From NCBI GenBank assembly GCA_963844855.1, contig CAWJQP010000075.1:1-64000 (forward strand): a DNA stretch of 64,000 nt. Reading direction: 5' to 3'. Positions 1 to 10,102 of this stretch are shown piece after piece. Below the pieces are notes generated by a model. That model was not told the origin of the DNA. It worked only from the letters and a program-made list of their open reading frames with translations, and did no database searches. The translations under genes were made by a program, and so were the position numbers. Origin of the DNA: DASQDN01 sp963844855 (GTDB lineage Bacteria; Acidobacteriota; Terriglobia; Bryobacterales; Bryobacteraceae). How positions within the stretch are numbered: the first letter of the stretch is position 1; each line of letters starts with the position of its first letter.

Positions 1-520
1 ATCACCTGAAGGGCCTGCATGCGGCCGTCGGAGGACTGCGCCATGGATCGGAGCTGGTTGAGAACGGATTGCTCCGATTGCAACTGGCTACCCTGCAGCC
101 CGACCGCCTTCAAGGTGCTAGCGTCGTATCGAGCGTTGTGGACGCCCATTTCTTGTAGTTCGGATAGTAGGCATTCGGGCTCGTTCCATAGCCCGTGAAC
201 ACCGTCCGGAACTTCGCATCCAAACCGGCAAGCGAGTAGGCCAGCGCTTGTCCGCCCTGCACGATGCTCGCCAGCGAACTGAGGTCCGCCGCTATCGATC
301 CGAACACCTGCGAGGGCAGGTTCTTGACGTTCCGGATCTGGTCCTTGTATTGGTCGATCTGCGTGGCCAGTTGCTGTCCCTGCCTGATGTACTCCATGAC
401 CAACTGGCCGTGGTTCAGAACCTGCGTGAACTCCGTCGCGAACGCGCCGGCCTGAACCGGCTCCGGACGTTGCAGCACCAGGCCGCAAACAACGGCTGTT
501 GCAATTACATGCTTGCGCAT
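1..520 (-). CDS. trbJ: TrbJ (VirB5-like) conjugal transfer protein, 3' end off window, frameshifted
   Basis: TrbJ is the periplasmic VirB5-like, pilus-associated component of Ti/RP4-type mating-pair systems. The start ATG at 520 has a strong GGAGGAG site and lies inside the end of trbE (16-nt overlap), as expected for a coupled operon. The product begins with a signal peptide (cut likely after VQA) followed by a helical Gln/Asp-rich segment (GQQLATQIDQYKDQIRN) typical of TrbJ. The first frame stops at 110, but the next frame continues in TrbJ style (ARYDASTLKAVG, then QSVLNQLRSMAQ) to the window edge, so there is one frameshift near 130-145. Its place after trbE matches the Ti order trbB-C-D-E-J. 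Family assignment rests on length, signal, helical pattern and position. Confidence 0.75.
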
Positions 521-2985
521 TGATACTCCTCCATCTCTGCCGGTTGCAGGGCCGAAAAGTAGTCAGCCCATTCGTCTAGCCCTTTGAGGCGCAGCCATTC
601 CTCCCGCCACGTATCCGGGAACTGCTCCATCACGCTCTCCACGATCTGCCGCTCTTCTTTGCCATTGACGCCGACCCACGAGAGGGCGACCTTTCCCACC
701 CCGAGGTCCACAAGCCGCCGGCCGAGTTTGCTGATTACGTAATAGTGCTTCTTCGGGATGCTGACCTGAAGGATGTCGAGTTCGCGTTCGTTCAGACCGA
801 TTCGGCCGTAGAACTCGCGAGTGCCAGGATTCCTTGCCTCCGCATTCGGCAGAAGGATCTTCGTTGAGCAGTTCTCCAGCACGACGTCTGCGATGTCGGA
901 GTTCGCCACGTCGCTGATCTGTTGCGTTGCGAGTACAACGGCCGCGTTCTTGCGACGCATCGTCTTCAGCCAGTCCTTCAGCCGTTCTCGAAACAGCTCG
1001 TGCTGCAGGTACGCCCATGCTTCATCCAGCAGAATCAACGTCGGCGAGCCATCTAACCGCTGCTCGATGCGCCGAAAAAGGTAAAGCAGCACCGGGATGA
1101 CCGCCTTCTCGTCGAGTTGCAGCAGGTTCTCGGTCTCGAACGCGAGCATCCGGCCGCACCCCAGTGAATCCGTTTCGGCATCCAGCAAGCGTTCCGAGCG
1201 TGCCAGCGACAGTGAAGTGCTGAAGGGCATCGCGCACCTCCATGTCCTGCACATTTGCGCTGAGTTCGGTGAGAGTTCGGGTCGGCGAGAAGCGCAGTTG
1301 CAGCACCGCGTCGGCGATCGAGTTCCGCTGCCGCGGTGTCACCTTCAGCCCACTCAGCTGACAGAGAGCCTCAATCCAGCCGACGGCCCATGTGATATCG
1401 GAGTCGCCGTCGATGTCCCGGAGAGGGCAGAACGCCAGATCCGTCTTCGGACCGGCAAGATCGTAAAACTCTCCACCGCCGCTTGCGTGAGCATCCATAT
1501 CGAGTACCCACGGTCGAATGCGAACACCTGCGCGCGCGGGTAGCGGAACCATTGCGCGGCGATCAATCCCAGAGCAGTGGATTTTCCAGCGCCAGATGGT
1601 CCGAGAATGAGCGTGTGCCCGAGATCCGATACATGCAGATTGAAACGGAACGGAGTGGCGCCGCTGGTCGCGGCGAACAGGAGCGGCGGGCTGTGTTTCG
1701 GCATCAGCGCCGAAGGGTTCTCGCGAAGCCCGGCCCACACGGACGTGATCGGGAGCATATCGGCGAGATTGAGCGTGTGCAGCAAAACCCGGCGAACGTT
1801 GCAGTAGCCATCTCCGGGAAGCGATCCGCGCCACGCCTCCACCGCGTTCACGGTCTCGACACGGCAAGAAAAGCCGAGGTTCTGGACAGTCTTCATGACC
1901 TTCCGCGTGTTCTCGTACAGCCGGTCGACGTCTTCGTCAAGGCAGATGATGTTCGCGGAGTATTGTGCGAACTGGACATCTCCCGAAGCCGCTACACCCA
2001 TCGCTTCCTCGGCGTCCGCTGCCATTGCCTGCGCGTGAAGGTTAACGGCCCCGGACTGCGTTCGCAGAATCTGGTCCTTCCAGCCGCGGACCTTCGATCG
2101 CCACTTCTTTCGGTGCATATCGAGGATGTTCCGCGCGTCCTCCGGGTCGATCAGGATCGCCCGCGTATTCCAGCGATACTCGATCGGAAGTGCGTCAAGT
2201 TCGCGCAGAATGCCCGGGGAACTCATCCGTCGGAAAACCGTCGATTGCGATGACGCGGATGTATTTGCGTCCGATCTTCGGCTCGACGCCGGCAACGAAG
2301 TCCTCAGCGGCGAGCAGCTCGTTCAGGAACAGCCGGAAACTCTGGCAGTGCGAACGGATGATCCAGCCCGGTGACGCAGCGCCTGATGTAGCGGAGGAGC
2401 TGATCGTGCGTATGGGCGTCGCCGAACTCGTCCGTGAACGTGATACGCTTCAGCCGCTCGGTCTGAAAGAGCGAACCGAAGACGTTCTCGAACATGTCCA
2501 CGCGAGAGCGGAATCGCTCCAGAATCTGTTCGGCGGTTCGTGAACTGAGTAAGCGCGGTTGCCGTCGAACATCCAGCCTTTGATCTTTCTTCAGCTTCAA
2601 CCGGCGGCAGATAGGTCAGGGTGAGGAAGTACTCGCGACTCGAAGTGCGCGCCCTCAGCCATGAACTGCTGACGGCGCTCGTCATCAATGACCGCCGTTA
2701 CGGGGTCGGCGGAAAGCGCCCTGATCGGGATATCCGGGAGCCGCGTCCGGATAGCATCGCACTGCACCATCCAGCCGCTGCCCAAGCGCAGGCACTGATT
2801 CAGCCGGGCGCTCAACGAGACTCATCTCGGAAGCCGACGCCGACATCATGTCCGGGCCGCGAAACGACCATGCGGTCAGCAAGCGACCCATCCTGCTGCA
2901 GGAGAACACCGTCCTCGATCAGCGCATACGGAAGCAGCAGGTCGGCCAGACCGCGTGGGTTATTGCGATGTTCGTTGCGTTGCAT
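505..2985 (-). pseudogene. trbE: TrbE/VirB4 conjugation ATPase, broken by at least six frameshifts
   Basis: VirB4-type ATPases sit at the inner membrane and power pilus assembly and substrate transfer. The start is ATG 2985 with GAGGAG just upstream (MQRNEHRNNPRGLADLLLPY). Reading leftwards across frames gives one continuous VirB4 protein: an N-terminal part (LTAWSFRGPDMMSASASEMS), a middle part with Walker A GPSGAGKST near 1,590, and a C-terminal part with Walker B LILLDEAW near 1,030 and the family segment VVLATQQISDVANSD. The frame changes near 2,875, 2,818, 2,640, 2,590, 2,230, 1,480 and 1,240. Expected length after repair is about 820 residues, normal for TrbE. All motifs survive, so either the gene is newly dead or the consensus is poor here. 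It overlaps trbJ and follows trbD by 14 nt. Confidence 0.85.
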
Positions 2986-2999
2986 CAGTTACTCCTCAT

Positions 3000-3380
3000 T
3001 CAAGAAACCGGCGCACAGAGACGGCAACCGCGATGCGCCCGAGGTGTCAAACACGTGCTCACAGCCACGTCATTGGCGGTTGCAGGCACCGGGAGTACAG
3101 CCCGCTTCTTGGCGGGGTAGAACGGCCGGTATCGGATGTGCCGCATGTACACCTGCCGCAGCAGCGGATCCGCCTTGCCCATCCGTTTCAGCGCAGCCAT
3201 CGCGGATACATGCCAGCACGCCGCGAGCGCCAAGGCCCCAAACGGACGCGAGACTGAACGCGAGCGCCACCGTGATCAGAATGTGACCAGCACCAGTTCG
3301 CGATCGCCGCCCATGAGTTGGTTCGGTCGGTTCGCCGACTGGTGAATGATGACTTCCCGTGGCCGGTCAGCGTACTGCAT
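3000..3380 (-). pseudogene. trbD: TrbD/VirB3 inner-membrane protein, frameshifted
   Basis: VirB3/TrbD is a short inner-membrane subunit that works with VirB4. The start ATG at 3380 overlaps no gene and comes just after the trbC stop at 3383. The first frame gives HQSANRPNQLMGGDRELVLV; the next frame gives a membrane segment (TVALAFSLASVWGLGA); the last gives ALKRMGKADPLLRQVYMRHI and the basic end RYRPFYPAKKRA, which is typical of VirB3 C-termini. So at least two frameshifts interrupt about 125 codons. Position between VirB2 and VirB4 homologues supports the call. Confidence 0.75.
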
Positions 3381-3382
3381 GA

Positions 3383-3724
3383 CTACACCACGGCGGCGGA
3401 AACGCCGAATGCCGACGACAGCATCGGCGCAGCAAACACCAAAACGGACACGACCAGCCCGATCATGCACGCGCGGCGGCCGAACTCGGTCAGTTCACCG
3501 CCCCACAACATCGATCCGCCGGCGATGGCGATGCCGATCAGGCCGATTGCATAGGCGACCGGCCCCGTAAGCGAGGTAGCGATGGCCGTCATCGGCGCTT
3601 CCCACGGCAGCGTGCCGGCGGCAGCAGCGTGTGCATTCTGACTGCACAGAAGTGCGAGCAGACAGAGCGCTCCGAAGTTGGAACCCACGCCGGAGAGTTT
3701 CAATGAACGTAATGTTTTCTTCAA
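3383..3724 (-). CDS. trbC: TrbC/VirB2 prepilin
   Basis: This is the 113-residue major pilin precursor of the conjugative pilus. It starts with TTG at 3724 behind AAGGAG. A long signal peptide ends at NAHAAAAG, followed by two hydrophobic helices separated by a short polar turn (AYAIGLIGIAIAGGSMLWGG and IGLVVSVLVFAAPML), the standard VirB2/TrbC layout. In Ti and RP4 systems the prepilin is processed by the TraF peptidase, and a traF gene is present at 25,113-25,670. It is one of the few intact genes in this operon. Confidence 0.88.
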   Translation of the reverse strand: MKKTLRSLKLSGVGSNFGALCLLALLCSQNAHAAAAGTLPWEAPMTAIATSLTGPVAYAIGLIGIAIAGGSMLWGGELTEFGRRACMIGLVVSVLVFAAPMLSSAFGVSAAVV

Positions 3725-3748
3725 GGGAGATTCTCCTTATTGTTGTTT

Positions 3749-4556
3749 TCAGACATGCTCGACCTGGTAGCGGCCATCCCGATATCCAGGGACGAGCAGC
3801 ACTTCGCGGACTTTGCGCCCCGCCTTGAGGCGGGTTCCTCATCGACGAAGATCACCAGATCCACAGCCTCGGCAATCAGAGTTCTGCTGAGGCGCACTCG
3901 TCGCCTCGGCAATGAGGCTTTCGAGTCGGATCAAACCACTCAGGGCATCGTTAGCGTGTACGGTTGCGGCACCGCCGGGATGTCCGGTGTTCCATGCTTT
4001 CAGCGAGCGTGTGAGCTTCCGCGCCGCGGACCTCGCCGACGACGATGCGCGTCGGCTTCAAGCGCATACAGGCGCGCAGGCAATCGAGCATGGTCACGTT
4101 GCCGACGGCACGCAAGATCGAGGTAGTTGCGGACTGGGCATTGCAGCTCCGTCGTGTCCTCGATCGAGATGACGCGATCGTGTGGCGCAGATCTGAGCAA
4201 GGCCGTGCAGAATCGCATTCACGAGCGTGGTTTTGCCGCTGCCGGTCGACCCAACCACCAGAATGTTTTTTTCGCGCCAGACGGCGGCGCGGATAATCTC
4301 GGCGTGGTTCAAGCCGCGTACCTTGGACGCGAAGTCCTCGCGGGTACGACACCGGTTCAAGGGATCTGTCTTTTCGGTGAGAATCCCTCCTTTTCTTGAT
4401 ACTCGGTGAGCGAGAACACGCGGCCGGGTCGAAGCCGAATCGCGAACACCGGGCGTCGGACGACCGGAGGAACAATGGTCAATACCGGAGTGAAAGGTAA
4501 CCAGCAAAACGGAGGAAACGGGGACCATCTTCGATTGGACAGGACATAGGTTTGTC
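3749..4556 (-). pseudogene. trbB: TrbB/VirB11 traffic ATPase, 5' end lost to the IS21-like element and frameshifted
   Basis: VirB11/TrbB is the hexameric ATPase at the base of the secretion channel. In successive frames one reads PPVVRRPVFAIRLRPGRVFS, then Walker A VVGSTGSGKTTLVNAIL, the Asp-box IEDTTELQCP, then TRIVVGEVRGAEA, and the C-terminal part TVHANDALSGLIRLESLIAE and YRDGRYQVEHV with stop at 3749. Thus nearly every VirB11 motif is present but spread over about six frames. The first 100-150 residues of the family are absent because the insertion element begins just upstream of position 4556. The gene is followed at once by trbC, as in Ti plasmids. Confidence 0.82.
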
Positions 4557-4641
4557 GAAACGAGCGAGATGGCGTGTGGAAGGAAGGCAGAAGGCGGCTG
4601 GTGTCTTTTTCTCAGCAGCCTTGCTGCGCGGTTTGTGGTTG

Positions 4642-5427
4642 TTATTGGGCTTCGGGGTGAATATCTGGTGTGGACGGAGGTAGCTTTTTCTGCTTGCTTG
4701 TTTTCAAGCGATAAGCTGCTAATTCATCTCGAGAATGTGAACATGATGGGTGAGCCGGTCCAACAGAGCGCCGGTCAAACGCTCCGAACTGAGAACTTCG
4801 GTCCATTCGGCAAACGGAAGATTGCTGGTGACTAGCGTGGAACCGCGTTCATAGCGTTGGCTGAATACTTCAAACAACATTTCAGCGCCGGTCTTGGATA
4901 ACGGAACAAAGCCGAGTTCATCGACAATCAGCAGTTCCTGCCGAAGCAACTGCCGCTGGTAACGCAGCAATCGTTTTTCATCGCGTGCTTCCATCAGTTC
5001 GTGAACCAGCGCCGCCGCTGTTGTGAATCGCACACGGATTCCTTGTTGACAAGCCGAAAGTCCAAGCGCCAGGGCAATGTGCGTCTTTCCAGTTCCAGAA
5101 TTCCCTAAAGCGAGTGTATTTTCCCTTTTGTGGATCCATTCACAGCGGGCCAGATCTAAGACAAGCTTTTTATTCAGCGATGGAATCGCCAGAAAGTCAA
5201 AGGTATCCAAGCTTTTGGTCGCTGGAAACTTTGCCGCCTTGATGCGCCGTTCTGTAGCTCGGTGTTCCCGATCTGAGATCTTCTAACTCCACCAGACGCA
5301 ACAGAAAACGTTGAAAATCCACTCCTTCTTTGGCACATTGCTCGGCTAGCTTACTGTACTCCCGCAACATCGTCGGCAAGCGAAGTTGTTTAAGATGATG
5401 TTCCAACAGCAGATGTGGGGTATCCAT
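4642..5427 (-). CDS. istB: IS21 helper ATPase IstB, frameshifted
   Basis: IstB is the AAA+ helper that loads and activates the IstA transposase. The start ATG at 5427 overlaps the istA stop by one base (TGATG), the usual coupling. The product starts MDTPHLLLEHHLKQLRLPTM, carries Walker A GNSGTGKTH and Walker B LLIVDELGFVPLSKTGAEM, and includes the family block LLDRLTHHVHILEMN. Two frameshifts are visible: one near 5,285 (before ERRIKAAKFPATKSLD) and one near 4,715, after which the C-terminus reads SYRLKTSKQKK. Repaired length is about 260 residues, normal for IstB. Confidence 0.88.
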
Positions 5428-6953
5428 CACGCTAACACTCCATGACTCAGCAAAGCTTGATAGTCCGCCGCCTGAGTGATGGCAACGGTGGCCACGGGCA
5501 GATGAGGATAGTTGTCTAAATCGAGTTTGGCCGGCCGCTGTTCCAACAGGCAAAGCAGTAAGTGTTTGACGGCATCGAAGGAGATCGCTCGCAGTTGCAA
5601 TGCTTGCTCAACCGCCGCATGAACCTGTTCCAGAGAGAACGTCTCTAGGAGCCGGAGTACTTGCACATATTCGCGCCGGCCGTGTTTCCCCAATCGCGCT
5701 TCCATCAACCGCCGTAAGTCAGCGAACGCTGGCGGCAAAGTCCAGCCGGCCAACGGCGCGGCTTGATCTAAGGCGTTTGTCTTCCGCTCGAGTAGCGCCA
5801 GATAATGCAGGGGATCAAAGACGAAGCTTTCCCGTTCATAGCTCCGATCATGTCTGGCGATGACCTCACTACCGGCGTTGATCACCACCTGCCAGACAAA
5901 TGCTTTCACTAGCACTTGGCGATGCGCGTAAGCGACTGGCACGGAGTAGTCATTTGTTTCGTAGCGCACCAACGCTTGGGAACTAACCCGCGTGGTGCGC
6001 TTGGCGCAAGCTTCATACGCTACAGGCGGCAATGGCAGCAGTTGTTCTCGATCTCGCTCAAAGCGTGACGCAATCGTTTCCTCATGTCCTCGTAGTTTGC
6101 GTTCGCGCCGCTTTTCGCATTGCTGCTGTAAGTGACGATTCAGCGCTTCCCAGCTACTCACGCGCGGTACCGGAACCAGGAAGTTCCGTCGCGCGTAGCC
6201 AACCAATCCTTCCACATTCCCTTTGTCGTTGCCTTTGCCAGGCCGGCCGAACTTGGCCTCGAAGAGATAGTGTGATTTCAACTCACTGAAGGCCTGCGTC
6301 GGCCTCCGTTGTCCATCGCCCAGGATCTCCTTCACCGCGATCCGGGTGTTGTCATAAAGAATCGTCCGCGGTACTCCACGAATAGGGCAGACGCCTGGTT
6401 GTGTCCTTCCAAGAATGCTTCCGTGCTTTCGGTGGGAAATGCCACAACGAAGCAGTCATCCGATTGCGGCAGATCCAGGCAAAAGAAGTGTGCCGTTTGC
6501 TCCCGACCGGCGATTGAGACCAAAGCTTCACCAAAGTCGGCCTGTCCACTGCCGGCAGGGTGCGCCAGCGGCACAAACACTTCTTTGTGTCGCAGCCGCG
6601 ACTCGCGCACATAATCGGCGACGATCGTGTAGCCGCCTTGAAATCCGTGTTCCTCCTTCAGTCGGTCCCAGATTCTTTTGGCGGTATGCCGCTGCTTCTT
6701 CGGCTGACCTTCATCCTGCTCCAGAATCTGATGGATCAGTCCCAACCACGGACCGAGCTTGGGCTTCGCTGCTGGTTTGCTTCGGTCGGTACCCTGGTGG
6801 GATCGAGTACATCAGCATCTTTCGGATCGTCTTGCGTGACAATCCAAACTGCCGCGCTGCCTGACGAACCGTCATTCCGTCCACCTGTACCGCTCGCCTT
6901 ACCTGTGCATACACTTCCACTCTGTACACCTCTTTAGGTGTTCCATAAAACAC
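5427..6953 (-). CDS. istA: IS21 transposase IstA, frameshifted
   Basis: IstA is the DDE transposase of IS21 elements. The start at 6953 is followed by the N-terminal HTH (GMTVRQAARQFGLSRKTIRK), then in the next frame the catalytic core begins (GSGQADFGEALVSIAGREQT, with the Asp of the DDE triad), and in the third frame the core ends (KGNDKGNVEGLVGYARRNFL, carrying the Glu) with the C-terminal domain down to the stop at 5427. Frame changes occur near 6,745 and 6,335. The repaired protein is about 505 residues, as expected. No motif is lost, so the breaks may be sequence errors. Confidence 0.87.
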
Positions 6954-7057
6954 TTCGTTTGTCTTTTGTTCTCTGGAACTGGATTTCGGTGGTCTACTTT
7001 TCGACCACTATCGATCACAGCTCTCGCTGCTTTCGTGGTCTATTTTTGCACCGAAAT

Positions 7058-8085
7058 TTATACCGATTCCTCAGCTTTGCGCAAATCACCCACTTTCTGA
7101 TACAGCGAAGCGAGTTGCGCGTTGACTTCGGCGAGTCCTCGATTGAAGTGAATCTTCTCGGCGAGCACAGAGGCTTGCTCATACAGTTTGATGGCTTTTG
7201 GGATGTTCGCCTCGGCGGCAGCAAGCCGCGCAGCTTGCGCCAGCATGTCCACGCGGTATCCAATGAAGCCATTCCGCCGCGTGTACTCCAGCGCCTCTTC
7301 GATCACGCGGCGTGCCTCTGAGAATCGGCGAAGTTGCGTCAGTGCGCTTGCTTTACCCGAGACGGCGATCTTCGGAAACCCAGTACCGGAGGTGCTCTGT
7401 GCAATCTCGATTGCATGGTCGAGAAACCATAGAGCCTCGGAAGGGCGCCGATTCTGGGCGAGACCCTGGCCCATCATGGAGAGGTAACGAATCTGGGCCC
7501 CGACGTCGCCAAAAAGGTAGGCCTTGCCGATGGCCTCACCAACCCACCATTTAGCTTGAGAGGCGTTTCCTTCGAGGAATGCCAATATCCCCAACTCGCC
7601 GGAGGCGCGAGACGCGACATGAGTGTCCTGGCGCAGCTTGGCGACCCGTTCTAGCTCTTCGAATGAGGGCCGAGCCGATACGCCATCGAAATTGAGATCG
7701 ACGTTACCTTTCGTTTCCAGGCAGCGCTGCTTAAGCGCCAAATCCGCCTGGACATCAGGCCGATTTAGGATCAACCGGAGCTCCTCCGAGACCTGCTGCA
7801 AGTCCGAAAACTCCAGTTCTGCCCGATATCTGCTGACTCGCGCATAAAGCGCATTCCGCTGATCGCCTTTGGCGCGATACGCGAGTTCCAAGTCACGGGA
7901 TATGGTCGAGCAGCCTCCCAATTTCCCAATTTGGCCAGGCTGTCGGCATGCGCCAATCGTTCTTCGATTGTCGCGTTGGCGCGGAGCGCCGGTACCGGTG
8001 GCGTCGCCATGTGCCTGCACCCGATTACTACCAGCGCAGCCGTGATCGTCAAAATGAGTGTTGAAATCCATAGCTTTCGACGCAT
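7058..8085 (-). pseudogene. TPR lipoprotein, C-terminus cut by the IS21-like element, one frameshift
   Basis: The start ATG at 8085 (GGAG upstream) gives a lipoprotein signal with lipobox VVIGC. After a frameshift near 7,920 the protein continues as a helical repeat protein (RDLELAYRAKGDQRNALYAR; later ELGILAFLEGNASQAKWWVG and KIHFNRGLAEVNAQLASLYQ), with the A/G/Y spacing of tetratricopeptide repeats, and runs into the IS end after DLRKAEESV. It lies upstream of trbB in the same direction, so it may once have been the first gene of the operon. No function is assignable beyond a membrane-anchored protein-interaction scaffold. Confidence 0.65.
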
Positions 8086-8181
8086 TAAAGATGTGCTCCA
8101 GCCATTGTATAAGTCGTACATTCCCGCCCGGTTTGTCCGAGTGCTTCATTCACAGAGGCCTTCTCTGAGAGGGCCGTTGCT

Positions 8182-9051
8182 GTGGATAGGACAACTGAAG
8201 CCGTTACCCGGCAAATGAAGGCGATGGGATCGAACGTGTTTGAGGTCGGCCTTTTCAAGCCCGAAGCCTCGGGCGAGCCCGTGATGCTTCCGAGGACCTG
8301 GGATGCTGATGCCCTTGTCCGCTCCGTCCCGTGGCTTCGTCATCAGAATCGGAACGGTAGGAACATTTATATCCGTCCCGCCGGTGAGAACAACCTGAGC
8401 CTTGTCGATGATCTGACCCAACGCGCCGTGACGGAGATGAAACAGAGCGGCTTTCAACCCGCGCTTGTCGTTGAAACGTCGCCCGGCAACTTCCAGGCAT
8501 GGGTCAAGCATCCCGAGTTCCTTCCAAAGGAGATCAGCACGGCGGCGGCGAGAGCGCTCGCATCGCGGTTCGGCGGAGATCCGGGAGCGGCTGACTGGCG
8601 GCACTTCGGGAGATTGGCGGGCCTGACTAACCGAAAACAGCGTCATATGAACACTGCTACAGGGCTGTTTCCATTCGTGCGTATCACGGAAGCGAGCGGC
8701 AACAGCTATCCGCAAGCGTTGCCCTTTCTTTCGGGCGTCAAGAACGCAGTGGAAAAGGAACAATCGGAGCGGCAAGCTCGGAGCCGGCAACGGCCACACG
8801 TTGTACCCAACGTCGCGAACCTGAAAACCATCGATGAGTTCAGGAACAACGCCAAATACGGCGCTGACGCCACGCGAGTGGACTTGGCTTACGCGCTCTA
8901 CGCCTTGTTGCGCGGCGCGAACGAAGCAGATGTCCGTGCGGCAATTGGAGCTCGCGACCTCTCGCACAAAGGCAATGAGCGGCGTCAGCAGGACTACGTG
9001 GACAGAACGATCAGAAAGGCATCTGAACTCGCGCAGTCGCGTGGCCGTTAG
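8182..9051 (+). CDS. RepB-like DNA primase
   Basis: This 289-residue protein resembles the RepB primase domain proteins found on plasmids and ICEs, which prime replication of single-stranded DNA, for example after transfer. It starts with GTG at 8182, shortly upstream of the oppositely read lipoprotein gene. Recognisable blocks are FEVGLFKP near residue 20, LRHQNRNGRNIYIRP near 55 (the family GxNIYxxP strand), LVVETSPGNFQAWVK near 95, and DPGAADWRHFGRLAGLTNRK near 130, typical of these primases. The C-terminal third is Arg/Lys-rich and less conserved. It is intact and divergent from the lipoprotein gene. Confidence 0.75.
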   Translation: MDRTTEAVTRQMKAMGSNVFEVGLFKPEASGEPVMLPRTWDADALVRSVPWLRHQNRNGRNIYIRPAGENNLSLVDDLTQRAVTEMKQSGFQPALVVETSPGNFQAWVKHPEFLPKEISTAAARALASRFGGDPGAADWRHFGRLAGLTNRKQRHMNTATGLFPFVRITEASGNSYPQALPFLSGVKNAVEKEQSERQARSRQRPHVVPNVANLKTIDEFRNNAKYGADATRVDLAYALYALLRGANEADVRAAIGARDLSHKGNERRQQDYVDRTIRKASELAQSRGR

Positions 9052-9161
9052 CGAGCGATAAAGCAATAGAACAGGAACGCGCCCGCCAACAATGACACGA
9101 GCACAATGCGCGCGAAGTACCGCGGCCCGAGCATCATCGCTACCAACCACCAGAGGCGCAT
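9048..9161 (-). CDS. 37-residue membrane protein
   Basis: A short gene on the opposite strand to the primase, overlapping its last codon. ATG at 9161 is preceded by GGAGAG. The product starts MRLWWLVAMMLGPRYFAR and contains one or two hydrophobic stretches (IVLVSLLAGAFLFYCF). It sits directly downstream of traM in the same direction (about 14 nt after the traM stop), so it is probably translated from the traK-traL-traM mRNA. I do not recognise a family; it could be a small TraM partner. Confidence 0.45.
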   Translation of the reverse strand: MRLWWLVAMMLGPRYFARIVLVSLLAGAFLFYCFIAR

Positions 9162-9175
9162 AGGAGTTCTCTCTC

Positions 9176-9598
9176 CTAGATACCACCGTTGCTCCACCTG
9201 CCTACCAGCACGCCACAGACAAAGAGGAACAGGCCGCAGACTATTCCGAGTCTCCTCCGTCGCATGGCAACGGGTCGCGAATGTGCGGAATTGACCTGAG
9301 ATACTAGCTGCCGCACCTGCAGATTCGCGCTGGCAAGGTCTTTCTGCAGCTCGTTCCGAATCTCAGCGGCGGATTGCCGCACCGCTTGAGCGATCACTAA
9401 CCCGGCACGTGCGTCCAGCCTCCCGACTGAATCGTTGAACCCATTGATCGTGGCTTGTATTTGGCCGTGCAGGTCTCGGACGGCTTCTCTCAATACAAGC
9501 TCATTCAATGTCACGATCGCGAACGCAGGGTCATCCTTATCGAGGCGGATGCCATTCCGCTCGGCAACTTTACCGATCAACAGATCGATGTCGGCCAT
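9176..9598 (-). CDS. traM: TraM-like conjugal transfer protein
   Basis: A 140-residue protein with the N-terminal pattern of TraM proteins of IncP-type systems (IDLLIGKVAERNGIRLDKDD followed by PAFAIVTLNELVLREAV), a long predicted coiled coil (Q/A/E-rich, about residues 55-105), and one C-terminal membrane helix (LGIVCGLFLFVCGVLVG). TraM of RP4 helps DNA transfer and lies after traK and traL, as here. The start at 9598 is one base after the traL stop. Confidence comes from order plus the N-terminal pattern. Confidence 0.65.
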   Translation of the reverse strand: MADIDLLIGKVAERNGIRLDKDDPAFAIVTLNELVLREAVRDLHGQIQATINGFNDSVGRLDARAGLVIAQAVRQSAAEIRNELQKDLASANLQVRQLVSQVNSAHSRPVAMRRRRLGIVCGLFLFVCGVLVGRWSNGGI

Positions 9599-10102
9599 TT
9601 CAGAACCCGAGCTTTTCGATTTGCTCGAACAGATCGCGCTGGACCACCTTAAGCCGCTGCTTCGCCATCAGGCTGAACGCGCCGCCTCGAATCGCTTCCT
9701 CGAAGGTCAATTTGCTCGTGATGACGTCGTGAATATCGCGGCCGAACGTGTCCTGATTGCGCTTCGTGATCTGAACCGAGCCATAAACTTTGCCCTTGCT
9801 TGTCTCGTACGCTTGCATGTCTGCAAACTGCTTCCCGCCGTACTCGACGCGTCCAAAATACTCGTTGATCCAGACGACAATATTCCGATCCGTTGTGCTG
9901 TCGGCGAGAACCTTGAATCCTTTGAGAGTATCGAAGAGGGCCTGCCCTCCGGTAACCACTGTGTGAACGTAAAGTTGCTTCCCGGCTTCGCGCAGAACGT
10001 CAATCACCTTGTTCTCAAGCAGATAATTCCAAAGAGGAATAAATGTCGAAGCGCCGTTATCGATGACGAACAGAGCGTCCTCAGTCAGTATCCGTTCAAC
10101 TA

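Larger units (their letters stand above)
4560..7045 (-). mobile_element. IS21-family insertion sequence (istA-istB)
   Basis: An istA-istB pair in the tail-to-head order of IS21 elements lies between the truncated trbB and a truncated TPR gene. Near the istA end there are two related subterminal repeats, AAAATAGACCACGAAA and AAAAGTAGACCACCGAAA as read on the minus strand (about 6,990-7,045), typical of the multiple end repeats of this family. I could not fix the left terminus or a target duplication; the left end must lie between 4,556 and the istB stop at 4,642. Confidence 0.75.

Noticed and set aside
1483..2253. 256-codon open frame on the plus strand
   Set aside because: Antisense of the trbE Walker A region; composition (Arg/Glu/Val-rich, no motif) is that of a shadow frame.
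8146..9186. 346-codon minus-strand frame
   Set aside because: Antisense of the RepB-like primase, which has recognisable primase blocks.
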